NCBI GenBank assembly: GCA_025330725.1
Contig: JAIWND010000008.1
Coordinates: 62,001-126,000 of the forward strand
Origin: Chlamydoabsidia padenii
Lineage: Eukaryota > Mucoromycota > Mucoromycetes > Mucorales > Cunninghamellaceae
Length of the DNA stretch: 64,000 nucleotides
Direction: 5' to 3'
A model generated the notes under the pieces. It searched no databases, had not been told where the DNA came from, and saw only the letters and a list, made by a program, of their open reading frames with translations. Shown one piece after another: positions 1 through 11,748 of the stretch. Each line of letters starts with the position of its first letter. Within the stretch, counting starts at the first letter, position 1. The translations under genes and the position numbers were made by a program.

Positions 1-64
1 ATATTTCTATTGGCATTATATATATAAAGTCAGTTAGTTACCACACACACAAACATCCATTTAC

Positions 65-576
65 CTCTCTTTGTTTATCGCTTAAACCCCGCCATTCTTC
101 ACCAAGTTTGCGAGCAACATCACGAGGGGCCAAATCAGGATTAGCCTTGACGATCGAAGATCGCGCTTCGTTGGTAAAGTGAATGTAGCTGGTCAAGTTA
201 CGATGTGGTGCAAGAGGATCCTTTGCCATTTTTTTGGCAACACGGCGTTTCTTCTTTGAGGTTTCCATTTCTTTAGTGAGAGAGGGAAAATTGGTGAGAA
301 GAGAATCCGGCAAGTCAGCTTTACCCATCAATTCAGCCAAGTTGTTGAATTTCTTGGATATATCACGGCAGACGGTGGCAATCTATAAAAAGTCAAAAGA
401 AAAAAGAGATAATGAGCATAATGGTTAATAAATGATGTTTTGTTGTTTATAACACGACATCACAGTGGTCTTTTTTTTAGTCAATTCATATCTTTTTTTT
501 TCCAAAAAAATAAGAGTATCCCCTTTTTACTTACTAGTTCATCAACTGCTCTTTTTTTTCCAGCGTTTTTTTCCAT
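65..576 (-). CDS. HMG-box DNA-binding protein, 5' part only
   Basis: This is the N-terminal part of an HMG-box chromatin protein; the gene runs off the left edge. Exon 1 is 576-535 (ATG at 576, 14 codons, Lys-rich start MEKNAGKKRAVDEL). Exon 2 is 382-65, ending at a GTAAAT donor. After a basic stretch (KKKRRVAKKMAK) the second exon enters a typical HMG box, with PHRNLTSYIHFTNEAR and later LGEEWRGLSDKQRE, where aromatic and Trp residues pack the L-shaped helices. Family members bend DNA without strong sequence preference and act in nucleosome handling (NHP6/HMGB type). Single-box or multi-box architecture cannot be told because the C terminus is missing. A TTCAATTCCCGC element at 680-691 lies about 105 bp upstream of the start. 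The domain call is firm; orthology is open. Confidence 0.85.
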
Positions 577-1313
577 GTTTGTTGTCGTAGGATCGATGTG
601 GAATGGGAAAGGAAAGAAAGGAGCGGCGGAAAGGGGAAGGGTTAAATAGTGTGACTTAGCAGTCGTGGGGTAATTTTTATTCAATTCCCGCTCAGGAGAG
701 CAAAGGAAGTTTAGGGCTATTGCAGTACCGACCTCTCGTTCATCTACTGACTGCATCGACTGATCCTCCCACAACCTAATAAGCAGAGTAAGAAAAAGAA
801 AAAAGAAAAAGAGGAAAAGAAAAGAAAAAGTTTAACAAACGATGTCTTCCTTCTTGCGAAAGCAATCATCCTGCCCCTCTTTTCTTTACCTTTCCTACTC
901 CTTCTAAAAGCAGTAACGAGAAAAAGGGTGATGAGCCTCGATCTTCATCAATTTGCATAAATGCAGTGATGAGATGATGATGTCGTTCAGTAAATTATGT
1001 GTACTTGCCTCATTAACTTCTTTGGTTTGATATGCATAAAGGAGTCGTTATCGGGGATTGAATATTAAACCACCGCCTATCACAGATAAGGGTCTCCTTT
1101 CTTCTTCGCATGCTTTCTTTCTTTATAATTCATAATGACTCCTTTTCAATATCATATCAAGAGACTTGTATAGAGATAAAATAGTGTTTTGATTCTTTTT
1201 CCATTCTTATTACTTTTCTACTCCACTCCATCATTGTTTTCTCGGTGACAGTCGTCCCTTTCCCATTCCTATCCTTAACTAAACTTACCCATTCCTTTCT
1301 TTTATAATCCAAT
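577..1313. other. Divergent intergenic region between HMG-box gene and TM-protein gene
   Basis: No gene is visible. Two copies of the recurrent promoter-like motif lie here. TTCAATTCCCGC at 680-691 is about 105 bp upstream of the HMG-box start on the minus strand. CGGGGATTGAA at 1052-1062 is about 255 bp upstream of the plus-strand gene. Purine-rich AAGAAAA sequence fills 785-835. Confidence 0.6.
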
Positions 1314-2168
1314 ATGAAAACCATTGCCTTTGAACTTTTGAACAAAAAGTTTGATGATCAATACACCTTTGATCTTCAAGGTTATGTAAGTCGTTACATG
1401 GATAGATAGTGTCATGCAAACTGATTTCTCTTTTCTTTTCATAAAAAAAAGTTAACATTCCAAGAGTTTAATAGCCATATGAAAATATTAAACCAAAGTA
1501 TCAAAAGGAAATCATTGCCACGCCATCTGCATTTCCGGGTGAAACTGCTCTGGATGATATGGGTGGCCAGTGCTTGTGTCTTTTATGTGATACACATGCA
1601 TGATCTTCCACTTTGGATTATTCTCCTATTGGCATCATCCCTATTACTGGCCACCTTGTTATTTATCTGCCATTATCATTATTCTGTATTCAAGGTAAAC
1701 CCGATCCTATTTTTTTGAGACATTCATGCATAATTTTTTTTTCGGTCGCAGTTTGAATCTTCGATCTTGGCGGCGTGTGAACATTTAAACGAGACGGAAA
1801 AGACAAGAGGGATAGAATACCAACTAGTGAAAAATGGTCAACATTATCATTCATGCCGTATTACTTTTGCATGGGGATGCCTCTTTGGTGCTCAATCCTT
1901 TTATGTAAGTAGTCGATCATGTAAAAAAGTTGGCCGGGGTGAAATACTGATGGGATTTTTTTTTATATCGTGCGGGGAATGTGTTGAAAATCAGGAAATG
2001 GTGATTCGGTGCGATGACGATCAACGCTATTCAAAGGAGTTTGTAAGTGTGCCTCTTTATTCTTCTATACCACCAGTTCTATTACCGGATAACGAAAAGG
2101 CAAATGATGTCAATACCCCTTTTTTGTCGTCTGGAGATGATACTTTTAACAATGAATCCATGGTATGA
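1314..2168 (+). CDS. Two-TM membrane protein of unknown function
   Basis: Four exons, all joined in phase 0: 1314-1385, 1452-1694, 1752-1904 and 1995-2168, giving about 213 aa. The N-terminal 45 residues look helical and soluble. Two adjacent hydrophobic segments follow at about residues 52-68 (LLWMIWVASACVFYVI) and 75-96 (LPLWIILLLASSLLLATLLF), separated by a short loop, so a hairpin membrane anchor is likely. The C-terminal domain has ACEHLNETEKTRGIEYQL and an acidic tail. Size and hairpin layout recall Spo7/CNEP1R1-type regulatory subunits, but I see no sequence motif that proves this. The gene converges on the CLIP-170-like gene. An alternative donor at 2043 could extend the C terminus into another hydrophobic exon, so the last exon is the least certain. 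Confidence 0.7.
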
Positions 2169-2782
2169 TGCATTTGCAGTGCTTTTATTGTAGTATCCCA
2201 TTTGTTTGTGTAGAAATCACTATTGTTTCTTTATTTTACATAGTCTACTTGATATTTTCATCCCTCTCCCGTACTTGCCATTAATAAAGAACTTTTTGAT
2301 ACGTTTACAGGTCGGTTGCATTTAAATGTTCGAGTGGACCAAAACTCCACTTTCAAATCCCGCCTATCTGCAGTAGAGGACGAAATTCCTTGAAAGTCCA
2401 CTACTGGATCAATTGCCAACTGATGCTAATAATTAAAGTGGCTATGCTTTTTTTAATCAGCATCTCCAACTACATTTGCTTAATAAGCCAAGTGCTCAGT
2501 CCATCGTGTCAGTCAGGTCAAACTGAAGATGGTGTGGACTGGTCTTCATGCCACTAAAAAAAAAGAATCTCACAATAATCAATCCCCGCCGAGGTCTTTT
2601 ATTTTTATTTTTTGTTAATGCAAGTCCTAAACGGTGATATAATACAAAAACAACCGAGATTTGTTCTTTATTCAACAAATAATTGCAATATACAAAAAGA
2701 GAGTGGAGAGTAATTTATGATATAAGACAAAGTAATAACAAAGGGAAAGCATAAAGTACAGTATAGGGTGTATTAACTATAA
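2169..2782. other. Convergent intergenic region with a CCACT/AGTGG element
   Basis: No gene is seen between the two convergent 3' ends. Positions 2334-2364 hold GTGGACC, then CTCCACT, then TTTCAAATCCCGCC, the same combination that recurs near 50.73 kb and 51.3 kb. A second CCACT lies at 2399-2403. A promoter role is odd in a 3'-3' region. Confidence 0.5.
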
Positions 2783-5700
2783 CTAGAAGGTTTCGTCTTG
2801 ATCAGGGCAGTCTTCAGTTCGATGGTCACCTTGTGCGTCACAGTAATCACAATACTACAAAAAAAAAGGAGAGTGAGTAGATCATTCTTAGTTTATCTTT
2901 TTTTCTAGTTACCATTGTTGTTTTATTTGAAGATCCATTTCGAGACTTGTATCCTTTGCAAGATAAGAGATCATGTCCTTGTTCATCACACATTTCGCAA
3001 AAAGGTGGAGGAGTAGCCGAGGAAGATAGTTGAGCGAGTTGCCTCTCTAATCGTTTCACCTTGTTTCGTTCTTCTTCCAGGGCCTCTTCTACATCACCTT
3101 GACCAAATACTTTTGTCTCCACCAACGATTCCAGATCCGCCAGTTCTTTGCCGAGTTTTTGGATTTCGATTTGCTTGCCGAGTAAATCTTGTTCATGATC
3201 ATGGTTGGCTTGTTTCAATTGTTGTTCCAGAGATTTGACAAGTTGTTCATTACTTGATCCAGTGTCGTTTTTCGATAATGATGATCTCGTCGTCTTTTTT
3301 TGATCCAGGTTGGTCGAGTCATCCGCCATGGCGAGCATTTCATCCATCAGTCGCATACATTCTTGTTCCATCGCGTGGTACTGTTCCTTGTAATGAGAAG
3401 CTTGTTGTTCCAGTTCCCGCAATTGTTGCTGTAGTAGATTCTCCGATGTTTGCGGTGTTGCAGAAGTCGTGATATTGTCATCACCGTCTCCAATGGTAGC
3501 TGCTGATGACGATGTTGATGATTGTTGTTGTAATGCGATCTTCATTTGATATAGTTCGTCTTCTGCTTTGGCTTGAGCTTCAAAGGCGGCATCAGCTTCC
3601 TCCATTAATCGCCGCTTGTCTTCAATCTCCTTTGTCATTTCTTGTTGCAAGGCAGCATATTGTGTCTCCATTCCGTGTTGATGACGTCGTAGGTTCTTGA
3701 TTTCGTCGCGTAATGTTTCGAGTTCAGTCACCAAAGATCGCATTGTTGTACGTTCGTTTTCCAATTCGGTCATCGTCAGGTCAAGTTGATCTTCCAAACG
3801 GTGACGTTGTTCCGACCAAGATCGAGCATCTGTATTGTATTGTTGTTGTTGAGAAGAAAGGCGGTGACGATGTGATGATGACCGTCCTAGTTGCAGACTG
3901 TCGCCATCGCCGTTGGTTATACTGTTATTATCATCATCGTTGTATAAATTATCGTCGTCATAGTTGCCGTATCCACTGTTGCCCCGTTGGTCGCTGTTGG
4001 TATCATTATAGGTCGCCATAATAAGATCCACATCGTCAATATCTCCACCATCAATATCAAAGGTATGAAGTTGCCGCTTGAGATTGTCCAGCGCAGATTG
4101 GGTGTGTCGTAGTCGAGCATCCTTTTCACCCATGAGTTGAGTATGATCTTGTTTGATCTGTTCCAACGATTGTTCATACGCATGAATCGTTTCCAATCCC
4201 GTTTTCCGTAAAGCATCGCATTCCTTTTCCAAAGAGGCACACAATTGTTTTTCTTGATCCAATTCCCTTCGAAGTAAATCCAACTGACCCGCATGTTCCC
4301 TTGTTCGTTGTTCATGAGATTGAGCCGTTTGCACCGCCTGTTCTTGAAGAGTGGCCACCAAGGATTCCAGTTTACTGACCCGTCGCACGTATTGTTCTTC
4401 TGTGGCGTCGTCGCGGACTTGTTGTGCAGCCTTTTCTTCATAGCCAGCCACTTTTTCGGAGAGTTCGTCAATGAGAGACTGCTGCGAAGTCAGTTGTCGT
4501 TGAGCCCGAGCTATTGCTTGATCCTTGTCCTCCACCTGCAGTGCATAACTTTCTTTAGCGGAGACCAGTCGTTCAAACGCCGCATCCTTGTTTTGCATTT
4601 GTTCCACAAGTACGTCCTTTTCCCGTTGAGTTCTTTGTAGCAGGTCGTACAGTTGATGCATTTCCTCCATATCGACCATAGGTTTTTGTTGATTTAGTGC
4701 TGACGGTGATGGTGAAGATGATGACTGAGGCGAGGGTGGTGATGGTGATGTTGAGACTTTGGTGGTGGGTGAAGTGGAGTTCATAGTTATTGATGTGGTC
4801 GATGTTGCTACAGTGCTTTGCGTGTGTGGTGAAGATATAGAGGATACGGATGGTGATGATGACAGAGCGACAGGTGAGGCACGAAGATCTTGGATATCAG
4901 GTTTTGATTCTGTTTTTACGGAATCAAAGACATGCACCACAGGATTCGAGACAGATATACGTACAACAGAGGCACGTTTGTTGGAGACATTATTACTGGA
5001 ATCTATAGGAGATGATGAGTTGGTGGTGTTACTGCTAGAAGAAGTAATCGACCGTTTGACAGACGGTAAAGCAGATGCACGTTGTTGTCGAATAGGTGAA
5101 GTGGAAGGACGTCGTATAACAGGTGACGCAGAAGCCCGAGCGTTTGGAGTTCTTGTAGAGATGGATGTCTTGTTATTAGGAAGGCGTGTAGTAATAGATC
5201 GTTTAGTTGCAGTTGGGACATTGGGTAAAGGTGGTACTTGCTGTGTTGCTGAGGATGATTTACTGGATACACGTGCCGACTTGCTTGCTACAGGTCGAAC
5301 ATGTGCTTTAATTCGTTCACGGCCTTGTCGGTGTTGCTGTTTTGGCGGTGGTGGTATAGGGTTGACTTTGGATGCCAATACAAACAAACCAGATTTGTCG
5401 GGACAAGTAAAATAACGGATCCTATCAAGATAAAGAGAAAAAAAAAAAAAGCAATACGTTATCAATTTGTGTATCAAAATGTTTTCCTTTCTACCTACCC
5501 TTGGACTGTTCCATCGTTTTTACCAGAGCCTACAGTATCCAGTTCTATTCCAGCCCATACCCCAGGTTTGAATTGAGCTTTGCCAACAAATCGCAGAGTT
5601 CCAATAATATCAAGACTAGGTACTGTCACGCGTCCACCTACCACGAGGACGAGATTGTCTTGTGAGGCTGATGATGAAGTTGATGAAGAAACCAAACTAC

Positions 5701-5944
5701 CAGAAGCCTGAAGATCCACCCTACCATCGTATGCCATTGTATTATCCTGGGTGATATGTTTCGTCTGTTGTGTTGTTATCGATTGAGATGACTTTATTGA
5801 TCTTGTTAAATTTGAGGGTGAAGTATTGGTCATGTTATCGTCCCCATCAGAAGCTGACCGTTGAATTTGTCGCTGCTGTTTGGTTGTTGTTGATAATACC
5901 TTTGTATCATTGGAAGGTAAAGGTGGTCGTGCTATTTTGGACAT
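2783..5944 (-). CDS. CLIP-170-like CAP-Gly microtubule plus-end protein
   Basis: Three exons in reading order, 5944-5499, 5421-2913 and 2854-2783, give about 1008 aa. The CAP-Gly domain (about residues 112-170) spans intron 1: VGGRVTVPSLDIIGTLRFVG, then WAGIELDT, GKNDGT, and after the splice RYFTCPDKSGLFV. GKNDG is the groove motif that binds C-terminal EEY/F tails of tubulin and EB proteins. A Ser/Thr/Pro-rich linker (about 180-390) is followed by a long coiled coil (about 400-940). The C terminus has two zinc knuckles, CEMCDEQGHDLLSC and CDYCDAQGDHRTEDC, and ends in DETF, as in animal CLIP-170, where this end folds back on the CAP-Gly domain and recruits dynactin. Family role: tracking growing microtubule ends and linking them to cortex and dynein (Tip1/Bik1). 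All exon phases agree. Confidence 0.93.
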
Positions 5945-6189
5945 CGTTAAAGACAAAAGGGGATGAAGGAGTTGTAAAAAAAATAAAAAATAGAGGGGAG
6001 AAAGGCGCAAAATAAAAATAAAATAAATCGGCGAGTTGAGATTTATGTATGTCACATGATTTTCCCCTAAGAGATCAAAAGCCGTATCATAGAATCCTAT
6101 TATGAGGTGTCTTTAATCAATAAAGACAATCATTTATTTATTCAATCCAAATCAATTCAAAGTACTAATACTAAGTAAGAAAACAATTG

Positions 6190-6230
<41 letters not shown>

Positions 6231-6320
6231 TTGGATAAAGGGCAAGGAGATAAAAGAGGGGTGATACGATTGATAAAAAGCAAAATAACATAAAACTAAT
6301 CAAGGGCATGATAAACTATA
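5945..6320. other. Intergenic region with (TA)n microsatellite
   Basis: This short gap separates two minus-strand genes. It is A/T-rich, with a (TA)n run at 6191-6226. It must hold the CLIP-170 promoter; I see no clear copy of the GGGATTTGAA motif here. Confidence 0.6.
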
Positions 6321-7058
6321 CTACAAGTTGTAATTCAAAGGAGAAGAAGGAGGGCTTGAGAGTTGCTGAAGTTCCTGTTGTTGGCGTTGGTGGTGATTTT
6401 CAAAGACCATAGTAGGATGTTGGCGCAAGGGAAGTTTAGTCATGATACTTGATAAAGGACGAGGAGGAATGATCGTTTCTTCTTCATCGGATAGTTCTTG
6501 TTGGTCGTCAGAGGAGTCAGCATCCATGATCAACATGGGTTTATCTTCGTCAGCATGATGTAGGCCAGCCTGTTGTTGTTGTTGTTGTTGTTGTTGATAC
6601 TTTTGTTCCTGTATATAGTGTTGTTGTTGGTTGCAGTGAAGGAGGTCCCGTTGTTGTTCATAAAGGAGATCCTGTTGTTGTTGTTTTTGATAAATAAGGT
6701 CTTGTTGTTGACGCATCATGGACATACCCAGCATCTTTATTCGTAAATATGCCTTTTCCAGTTCTACTTTTGTATCTTGAAGAGCAATATCTTTTTGGTT
6801 GGTGATTCCTTTGAGGGCGCTGATGGTGTAGCGAGCAAAAGATAATTCCCTTTGGAGATGGTCGTTTTGTTGAGTAAGATAGGCATTGTCAATTTCTAGG
6901 CGAGTCAACTTGTTCTCAGGAGTGAGAGTATCAACTAATGAGATAAAGATAAAAATAAAAAATAAGAAGGGATTAGTAAAATAACCCGCATCCATGTGTT
7001 GTTTGTTTGATTTACCCAGGTTACTTGTCGCTTGCGCATTTCCAGAATTAAAGGACAT
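6321..7058 (-). CDS. Gln-rich coiled-coil protein, unknown function
   Basis: Two exons, 7058-7016 and 6934-6321, give about 218 aa. The 81-bp intron between them is a multiple of three and stop-free, so an unspliced reading also stays open. I prefer splicing because the intron has a GTAAAT donor, a TTACTAAT-like branch point and a TTAG acceptor, and because it encodes an unlikely Phe/Ile run. From about residue 15 the protein is a strong coiled coil (ENKLTRLEIDNAYLTQQNDH). It then becomes Gln-rich (QQQQ and QDLLYEQQ repeats, about 95-150), with an acidic patch DSSDDQQELSDEEET and a Pro/Ser tail. I do not recognise the family. The layout suggests a scaffold or adaptor, but nothing in the sequence gives a catalytic role. 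Confidence 0.7.
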   Translation of the reverse strand: MSFNSGNAQATSNLGKSNKQHMDAGYFTNPFLFFIFIFISLVDTLTPENKLTRLEIDNAYLTQQNDHLQRELSFARYTISALKGITNQKDIALQDTKVELEKAYLRIKMLGMSMMRQQQDLIYQKQQQQDLLYEQQRDLLHCNQQQHYIQEQKYQQQQQQQQQAGLHHADEDKPMLIMDADSSDDQQELSDEEETIIPPRPLSSIMTKLPLRQHPTMVFENHHQRQQQELQQLSSPPSSPLNYNL

Positions 7059-8687
7059 GTTTGTATGGTGTGTATGTATATATAAAGGATATTGACAAAG
7101 ATGACTATGTGTATAGATATGTTTTTGTGAAGGCCCAAAGTAAAACAGTCCAGCTGTTTTGTAATATGTATCAAAAGGTGTTTGATTAAAAAAAGTGGGG
7201 AGAAAAGAGAAGAAAGGAAAAAAAAAAGTGAGAGTAAAAATGTCGGTCGCCCTTTTAAATCGACCCGTCGGAGAATCAAGCGCATGCTTAACTTTGGAAA
7301 CTATTCTCCCTAAAAAGTAACCATGCGTCCTGCATTTACCTGTGTTTGACTATTTTGGTTTTCTTTACATCTATTCTTTTTCGTTCAATAATAAGATTGG
7401 CATACTTTGAGCACTTTTTTTTTTTTGGAATCTGTTCTTGTAAGAAGTATAGTATTCAAAGCTTTCTCCTTTTCATTCCCTCGAATGTGCCGAAGCACAA
7501 AATGGATCAAGTACCTTCAGCCGATGTAACATAACCGATAGGGCTCCGCTTGATAACTCCCTGATAAGTCCAGAATTATCACGTTCCCAAAAAAGAAAGT
7601 CGAAAGAAACAAAGGGGTGTGGGCAAGTAAAAGGAGCCATACGGCGAAAAAAAAAAAAAAAAAAAAAGAGACAGTCAAAGCGATTAAATTATTGGAGTAA
7701 GAGTACCCATCATTATGTGTGTATGGGTTTATATAAGGCAGTAGCAAAGTGAACTGGAGGACATTTATGAAAGAAAACTATTTTTAGATCGTCATCAATC
7801 ATTTAAGCGGTGCAGATCAGTGATACCCCCTTCTTCTGTCCCCTGAGGTGTTGTGGACGGGATTCAAAATTCGACCCGACTGAACCTGCTTCGGGCTCTC
7901 GAGCTTTTCATTTCATTCGTACATGATAACCGGTTCGTTCACATTTACATGCTCATCAAACTTATTGATCTACATCAAAAAACATCAATCATGAATTGAT
8001 GACCATCCTCTTGACAAGGTCTAGTATCAGCTTGTTTTTGTGTCACCATGAAACTGGCCGCATACAAGGTATTCATTTGCCAGGCGAAATCTACTCATAC
8101 CGGTACTTGTGCAGAATCGGATATGCTGTACCTGAGCGGATCTTGAATATGATGATAAGGTTGTATTAAAGGTGGGGAAACGACGAGAATGTGAAGCCGT
8201 GCCATGAGATGAATAAGGACGTATACTATATAACGTATAAATCAAAATAAAAGGAGAAGATATCTTTTTTTTTTCTATGCCTGTCAAAGCACAAATGCAG
8301 TCCCTGGCACTTTGCACCTTTATCCTTTTGAGTGAGAAAAAATGACGACAGACCTCATGATCTACCATCTATGTGTTGGTTTTCTGAGCATCAGCTCTAC
8401 AAACAAACATTAAATAATACAAGTCTCGTATTACATATAAAAGACAGTGTACTTTTTTATGTAGAAAGCGTTTGCACTTGGGATTGACAATCTTCAAGAG
8501 ATGATTTTAGAAAAAAGGCATTTTAATCTCCGATCAGCGCATGAATTCTCCTTAGAGTGCGCCCCCCTTTAAATCATTGGAGTTTGGGACTCCTTTTCAT
8601 ACCTCTTCTTTCCCTCTTAAACTTTTTATTTATTTAACCTTTTCAATCACTTTTTACCGTTGCTCTTTTTTTACTGATTGACCACAA
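7059..8687. other. Divergent intergenic region, no gene seen
   Basis: These 1.6 kb separate divergent genes. TTTAAATCGACCCG at about 7255-7268 lies about 200 bp upstream of the coiled-coil gene, and GGGATTCAAAATTCGACCCG is at about 7860-7879. Both resemble diverged copies of the shared promoter motif. T runs occur at about 7409-7425 and 7648-7668 (A on the plus strand). ORFs here lack splice or family support. Confidence 0.5.
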
Positions 8688-8813
8688 ATGTCACCATTAC
8701 AAGAACACACTAGTTTGGATCGTAACTCAAAAGGTACTAAAACGAATGAAAAAAGAAACGTGACTTAAACCTTTTAATAAAAAAAAAAAAACTATCTCAT
8801 TCTCTAACGCCTT

Positions 8814-8846
<33 letters not shown>

Positions 8847-11748
8847 CCCATCCCCAAATACAAGATAGACAAAGTCAACCAATATCGGCACGAAGATCTG
8901 TGGCACTCTCGTATCAACAAAAGCAACCTCCTCAACTATTAAAAAACTGCAAATCTAGCCCCTCATTATCACGGCACTTCTCCATTGGTACGAAAAACAA
9001 CAACGTGACGAAACTTTACAACACAAGCAATTGTTCGTCACCCACTCAATTAACTCATCAAGTGGATATACGTCTCTCCAGTCAACACTATCGTACACCA
9101 TCACAAGCACCACCACCACCTCTACCAGTCCAGTCTCCCACCAAACCCATGTTTAGTCAAGCTCATAATTCCTCCGTCCATTCGTTGGCTTCTACTTTGG
9201 TCAAGACACCGACTCGGCACTCTTCATCGTCATCTTCTTCTGATGTGGAAAATAGACGAAGCTCTCGTGCGCTATCGTTACAACTACAGCACCAACAATC
9301 TCAAGACCACCTTCAGCGACACCAACACTATCGACCGTATAGTCAGCATGCCCATTTATCTCCCGCTGCTAATGCCTTGGTCAACAACGATCCTAATTTG
9401 TACATGTCTGGAAAAGCAAAAGACCGATCATCACTCAAAGGCGTTATTGACAAGTTTGTGGTTGGATTTACAGGTAAGGGTTTGAATTGGAGTACAAAAC
9501 ATGGATCCGGGATCTAACATATTCTCATACATATAGATATGATATCAAACAGTAGCAGCAGCAACAACAACAAACATGCCTCTGATATATCCCTACCATT
9601 CAATACTCGCCATGTAACTCATGTTGGCTTTGATGCTCATACTGGTGAATTCACTGGACTTCCGAATGAATGGCAGGTGCTTTTGAGACACAGCGGTATA
9701 TCCAAGATTGAACAAGAACAAAATCCACAGGTAATGTCACAGATACAATGCAGTAATATGTAATATACTCATATTTTATTTTATTTTGTAAATATATATC
9801 CGAAGGCTGTCATTGATGCCATAGAATTCTACCAGGGAACCAGAAATCTAACCGAAGGCGTATGGAACAAAATACCAAAAGCGGCATCTTCCCGATCTCT
9901 TATGGTGGACGATCGTGAAAAATCCTCGACATGGCGGCGATGGTCAAAATTCAAAACATCGGATAAGAGAAGAAAGTCTACTCCCCTTCAATTGACGACC
10001 TTTTCGGTAAGTACAGTACCATTGTTATAAAGGTGTACCGAAGCATCTAACCATTCAATTCTATTATCACTCGTAGGACTCTCATCCGTCGAATCCATCA
10101 TCAGGTAAATCGGCGGTAGTAAAGGGGTCATGTTTGACGCTAATCTCTTGATTGATTTTATAGAAACATTCAGCAGCATGTATAATATCAACGACAATCT
10201 CAAAAATGACAATCATCATGCACCTGAAACATCTGACTCAACATCACCATCATCTGAAGCAACCCAACGAAATGACGACCATAATATTATTTCGACATGT
10301 ATATCATCAACATCGGATCAAGTAAAATCTCCTGTCGAAACGGGGGATATTGATGACAATGAAAACAGTACCATCGCCTCTATCGCCTCTGTAGAAAGCA
10401 ACATTGATGATGATCAGCCTATCACACCCGCCAGTAATGATCCGATAAAAACCAGTACCTCCATTAATGAAACAATAGTACAACAACTTCCCTCGAAACA
10501 AGCAACTTCACTCAACAATACCACCAATTCTCCTCCTAGTGAAGCTATTCCCGATTCACCGAGTGTTGCCATCAAACGGCGATCATCAAAAGAACGAAAA
10601 CAAAATGCACTCAAGGATGCTGAAGTGGTCAAACGTTTGAAGGAAATTTGTGGTAATGTGGATCCGACTGCTATTTACACCGACATGGTCAAAATTGGTC
10701 AAGGGTAAGAGCAAGAAAAAAAAAAAAGCCCTTAATACATGTATCATTTATGCAATTTTACTTGATATTCATAGTGCATCTGGCGGTGTCTACACAGCGC
10801 ATCAACATAGTGACAAGGACAGGGGTGAACCTGTGGCCATCAAACAAATGAACCTGCAACAACAACCCAAGAAGGAGCTGATTATCAATGAAATCGTGGT
10901 TATGAAGCAATCTCAACATCCCAATATCGTTAACTTTATCAACTCTTATCTTTGGAAAGGCGATCTGTGGGTGATAATGGAATATATGGAAGGTGGAAGT
11001 TTGACCGATGTCGTTACCTGCAACATGATGACTGAAGGTCAAATCGCCGCTGTCTGCCGTGAAGTCCTTCAAGGTTTGCGACATCTTCACGGAAACGGGG
11101 TGATACATCGAGATATCAAAAGTGATAACATTCTACTCAGTCTTCAAGGAGATATAAAACTCAGTAAGTAAAACACACACACACACAAAACAAGGTACTG
11201 AATAAGTTTTATTAACATCCACTCTTCCCTTGCTTTACCTTTTTTTTTTTTTTTTTTTTTTTTTTTAGCTGACTTTGGATTCTGTGCCCAACTGAATGAC
11301 AGTCAATCGAAACGAACAACAATGGTTGGTACTCCGTATTGGGTAAGTCAAAAACTACGGGAACAATCATTAGTACTAACATTATACATTTTCCTAGATG
11401 GCTCCCGAAGTAGTTACTCGGAAGGAATATGGACCCAAGGTGGATATCTGGTCGCTCGGTATCATGTCGATTGAAATGGTGGAAGGTGAACCTCCTTATT
11501 TGAACGAAAATCCTCTCCGAGCACTCTACTTGATCGCTACTAATGGTACGCCACAATTACAGAACCCTGAAACCCTTAGTGAAGGATTCCGAGACTTTTT
11601 GGAACTCGGTCTTCAAGTGGATAGTGACAAGCGACCCTCTGCTGATGAAATGCTCAAACATCCCTTCTTACTCAAGGCTGACCCGCTACGCTCCTTGGCT
11701 CCTTTAATCCGTGCTGCTAGGGAGAGCATACAAGGCTCTGATGAATAA
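8688..11748 (+). CDS. p21-activated (Ste20/PAK) protein kinase
   Basis: Nine exons: 8688-8733, 8865-9473, 9537-9730, 9806-10006, 10077-10104, 10164-10704, 10775-11163, 11269-11342 and 11398-11748. All phases agree and give about 810 aa. A low-complexity N terminus precedes a CRIB/PBD (from about residue 235): [16 protein letters not shown], then [10 protein letters not shown], which binds GTP-loaded Cdc42/Rac. A Ser/Asn-rich linker leads to the kinase domain (about 535-800): [12 protein letters not shown] glycine loop, VAIKQM lysine, HRDIKSDN catalytic loop, TDFGFC metal site, and activation loop [12 protein letters not shown] with the PAK-type Thr. No PH domain is visible before the CRIB, so it resembles Ste20/Shk1 rather than Cla4. 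Family role: polarity, septin and MAPK signalling. Exon 5 is only 28 nt. The intron before exon 8 ends in a 27-nt T run. Confidence 0.95.
8818..8846 (+). repeat. Poly(T) tract in PAK intron 1
   Basis: A 29-nt uninterrupted T run lies in the first PAK intron, shortly before the acceptor at 8863-8864. It may act as an extreme polypyrimidine tract. Confidence 0.9.
11240..11266 (+). repeat. Poly(T) tract at a PAK 3' splice site
   Basis: A 27-nt T run sits directly against the AG at 11267-11268 that starts the exon encoding TDFGFC. Confidence 0.9.

Noticed and set aside
4759..5415. 218-codon plus-strand ORF opposite the CLIP-170 gene
   Set aside because: It is the antisense of the Ser/Thr/Pro-rich linker; composition is Val/Asp/Thr-rich low complexity and the minus strand has a complete spliced gene.
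8027..8368. 113-codon minus-strand ORF in the gap before PAK
   Set aside because: Random-looking Ser/Arg/Ile composition, no conserved pattern and no upstream promoter motif.
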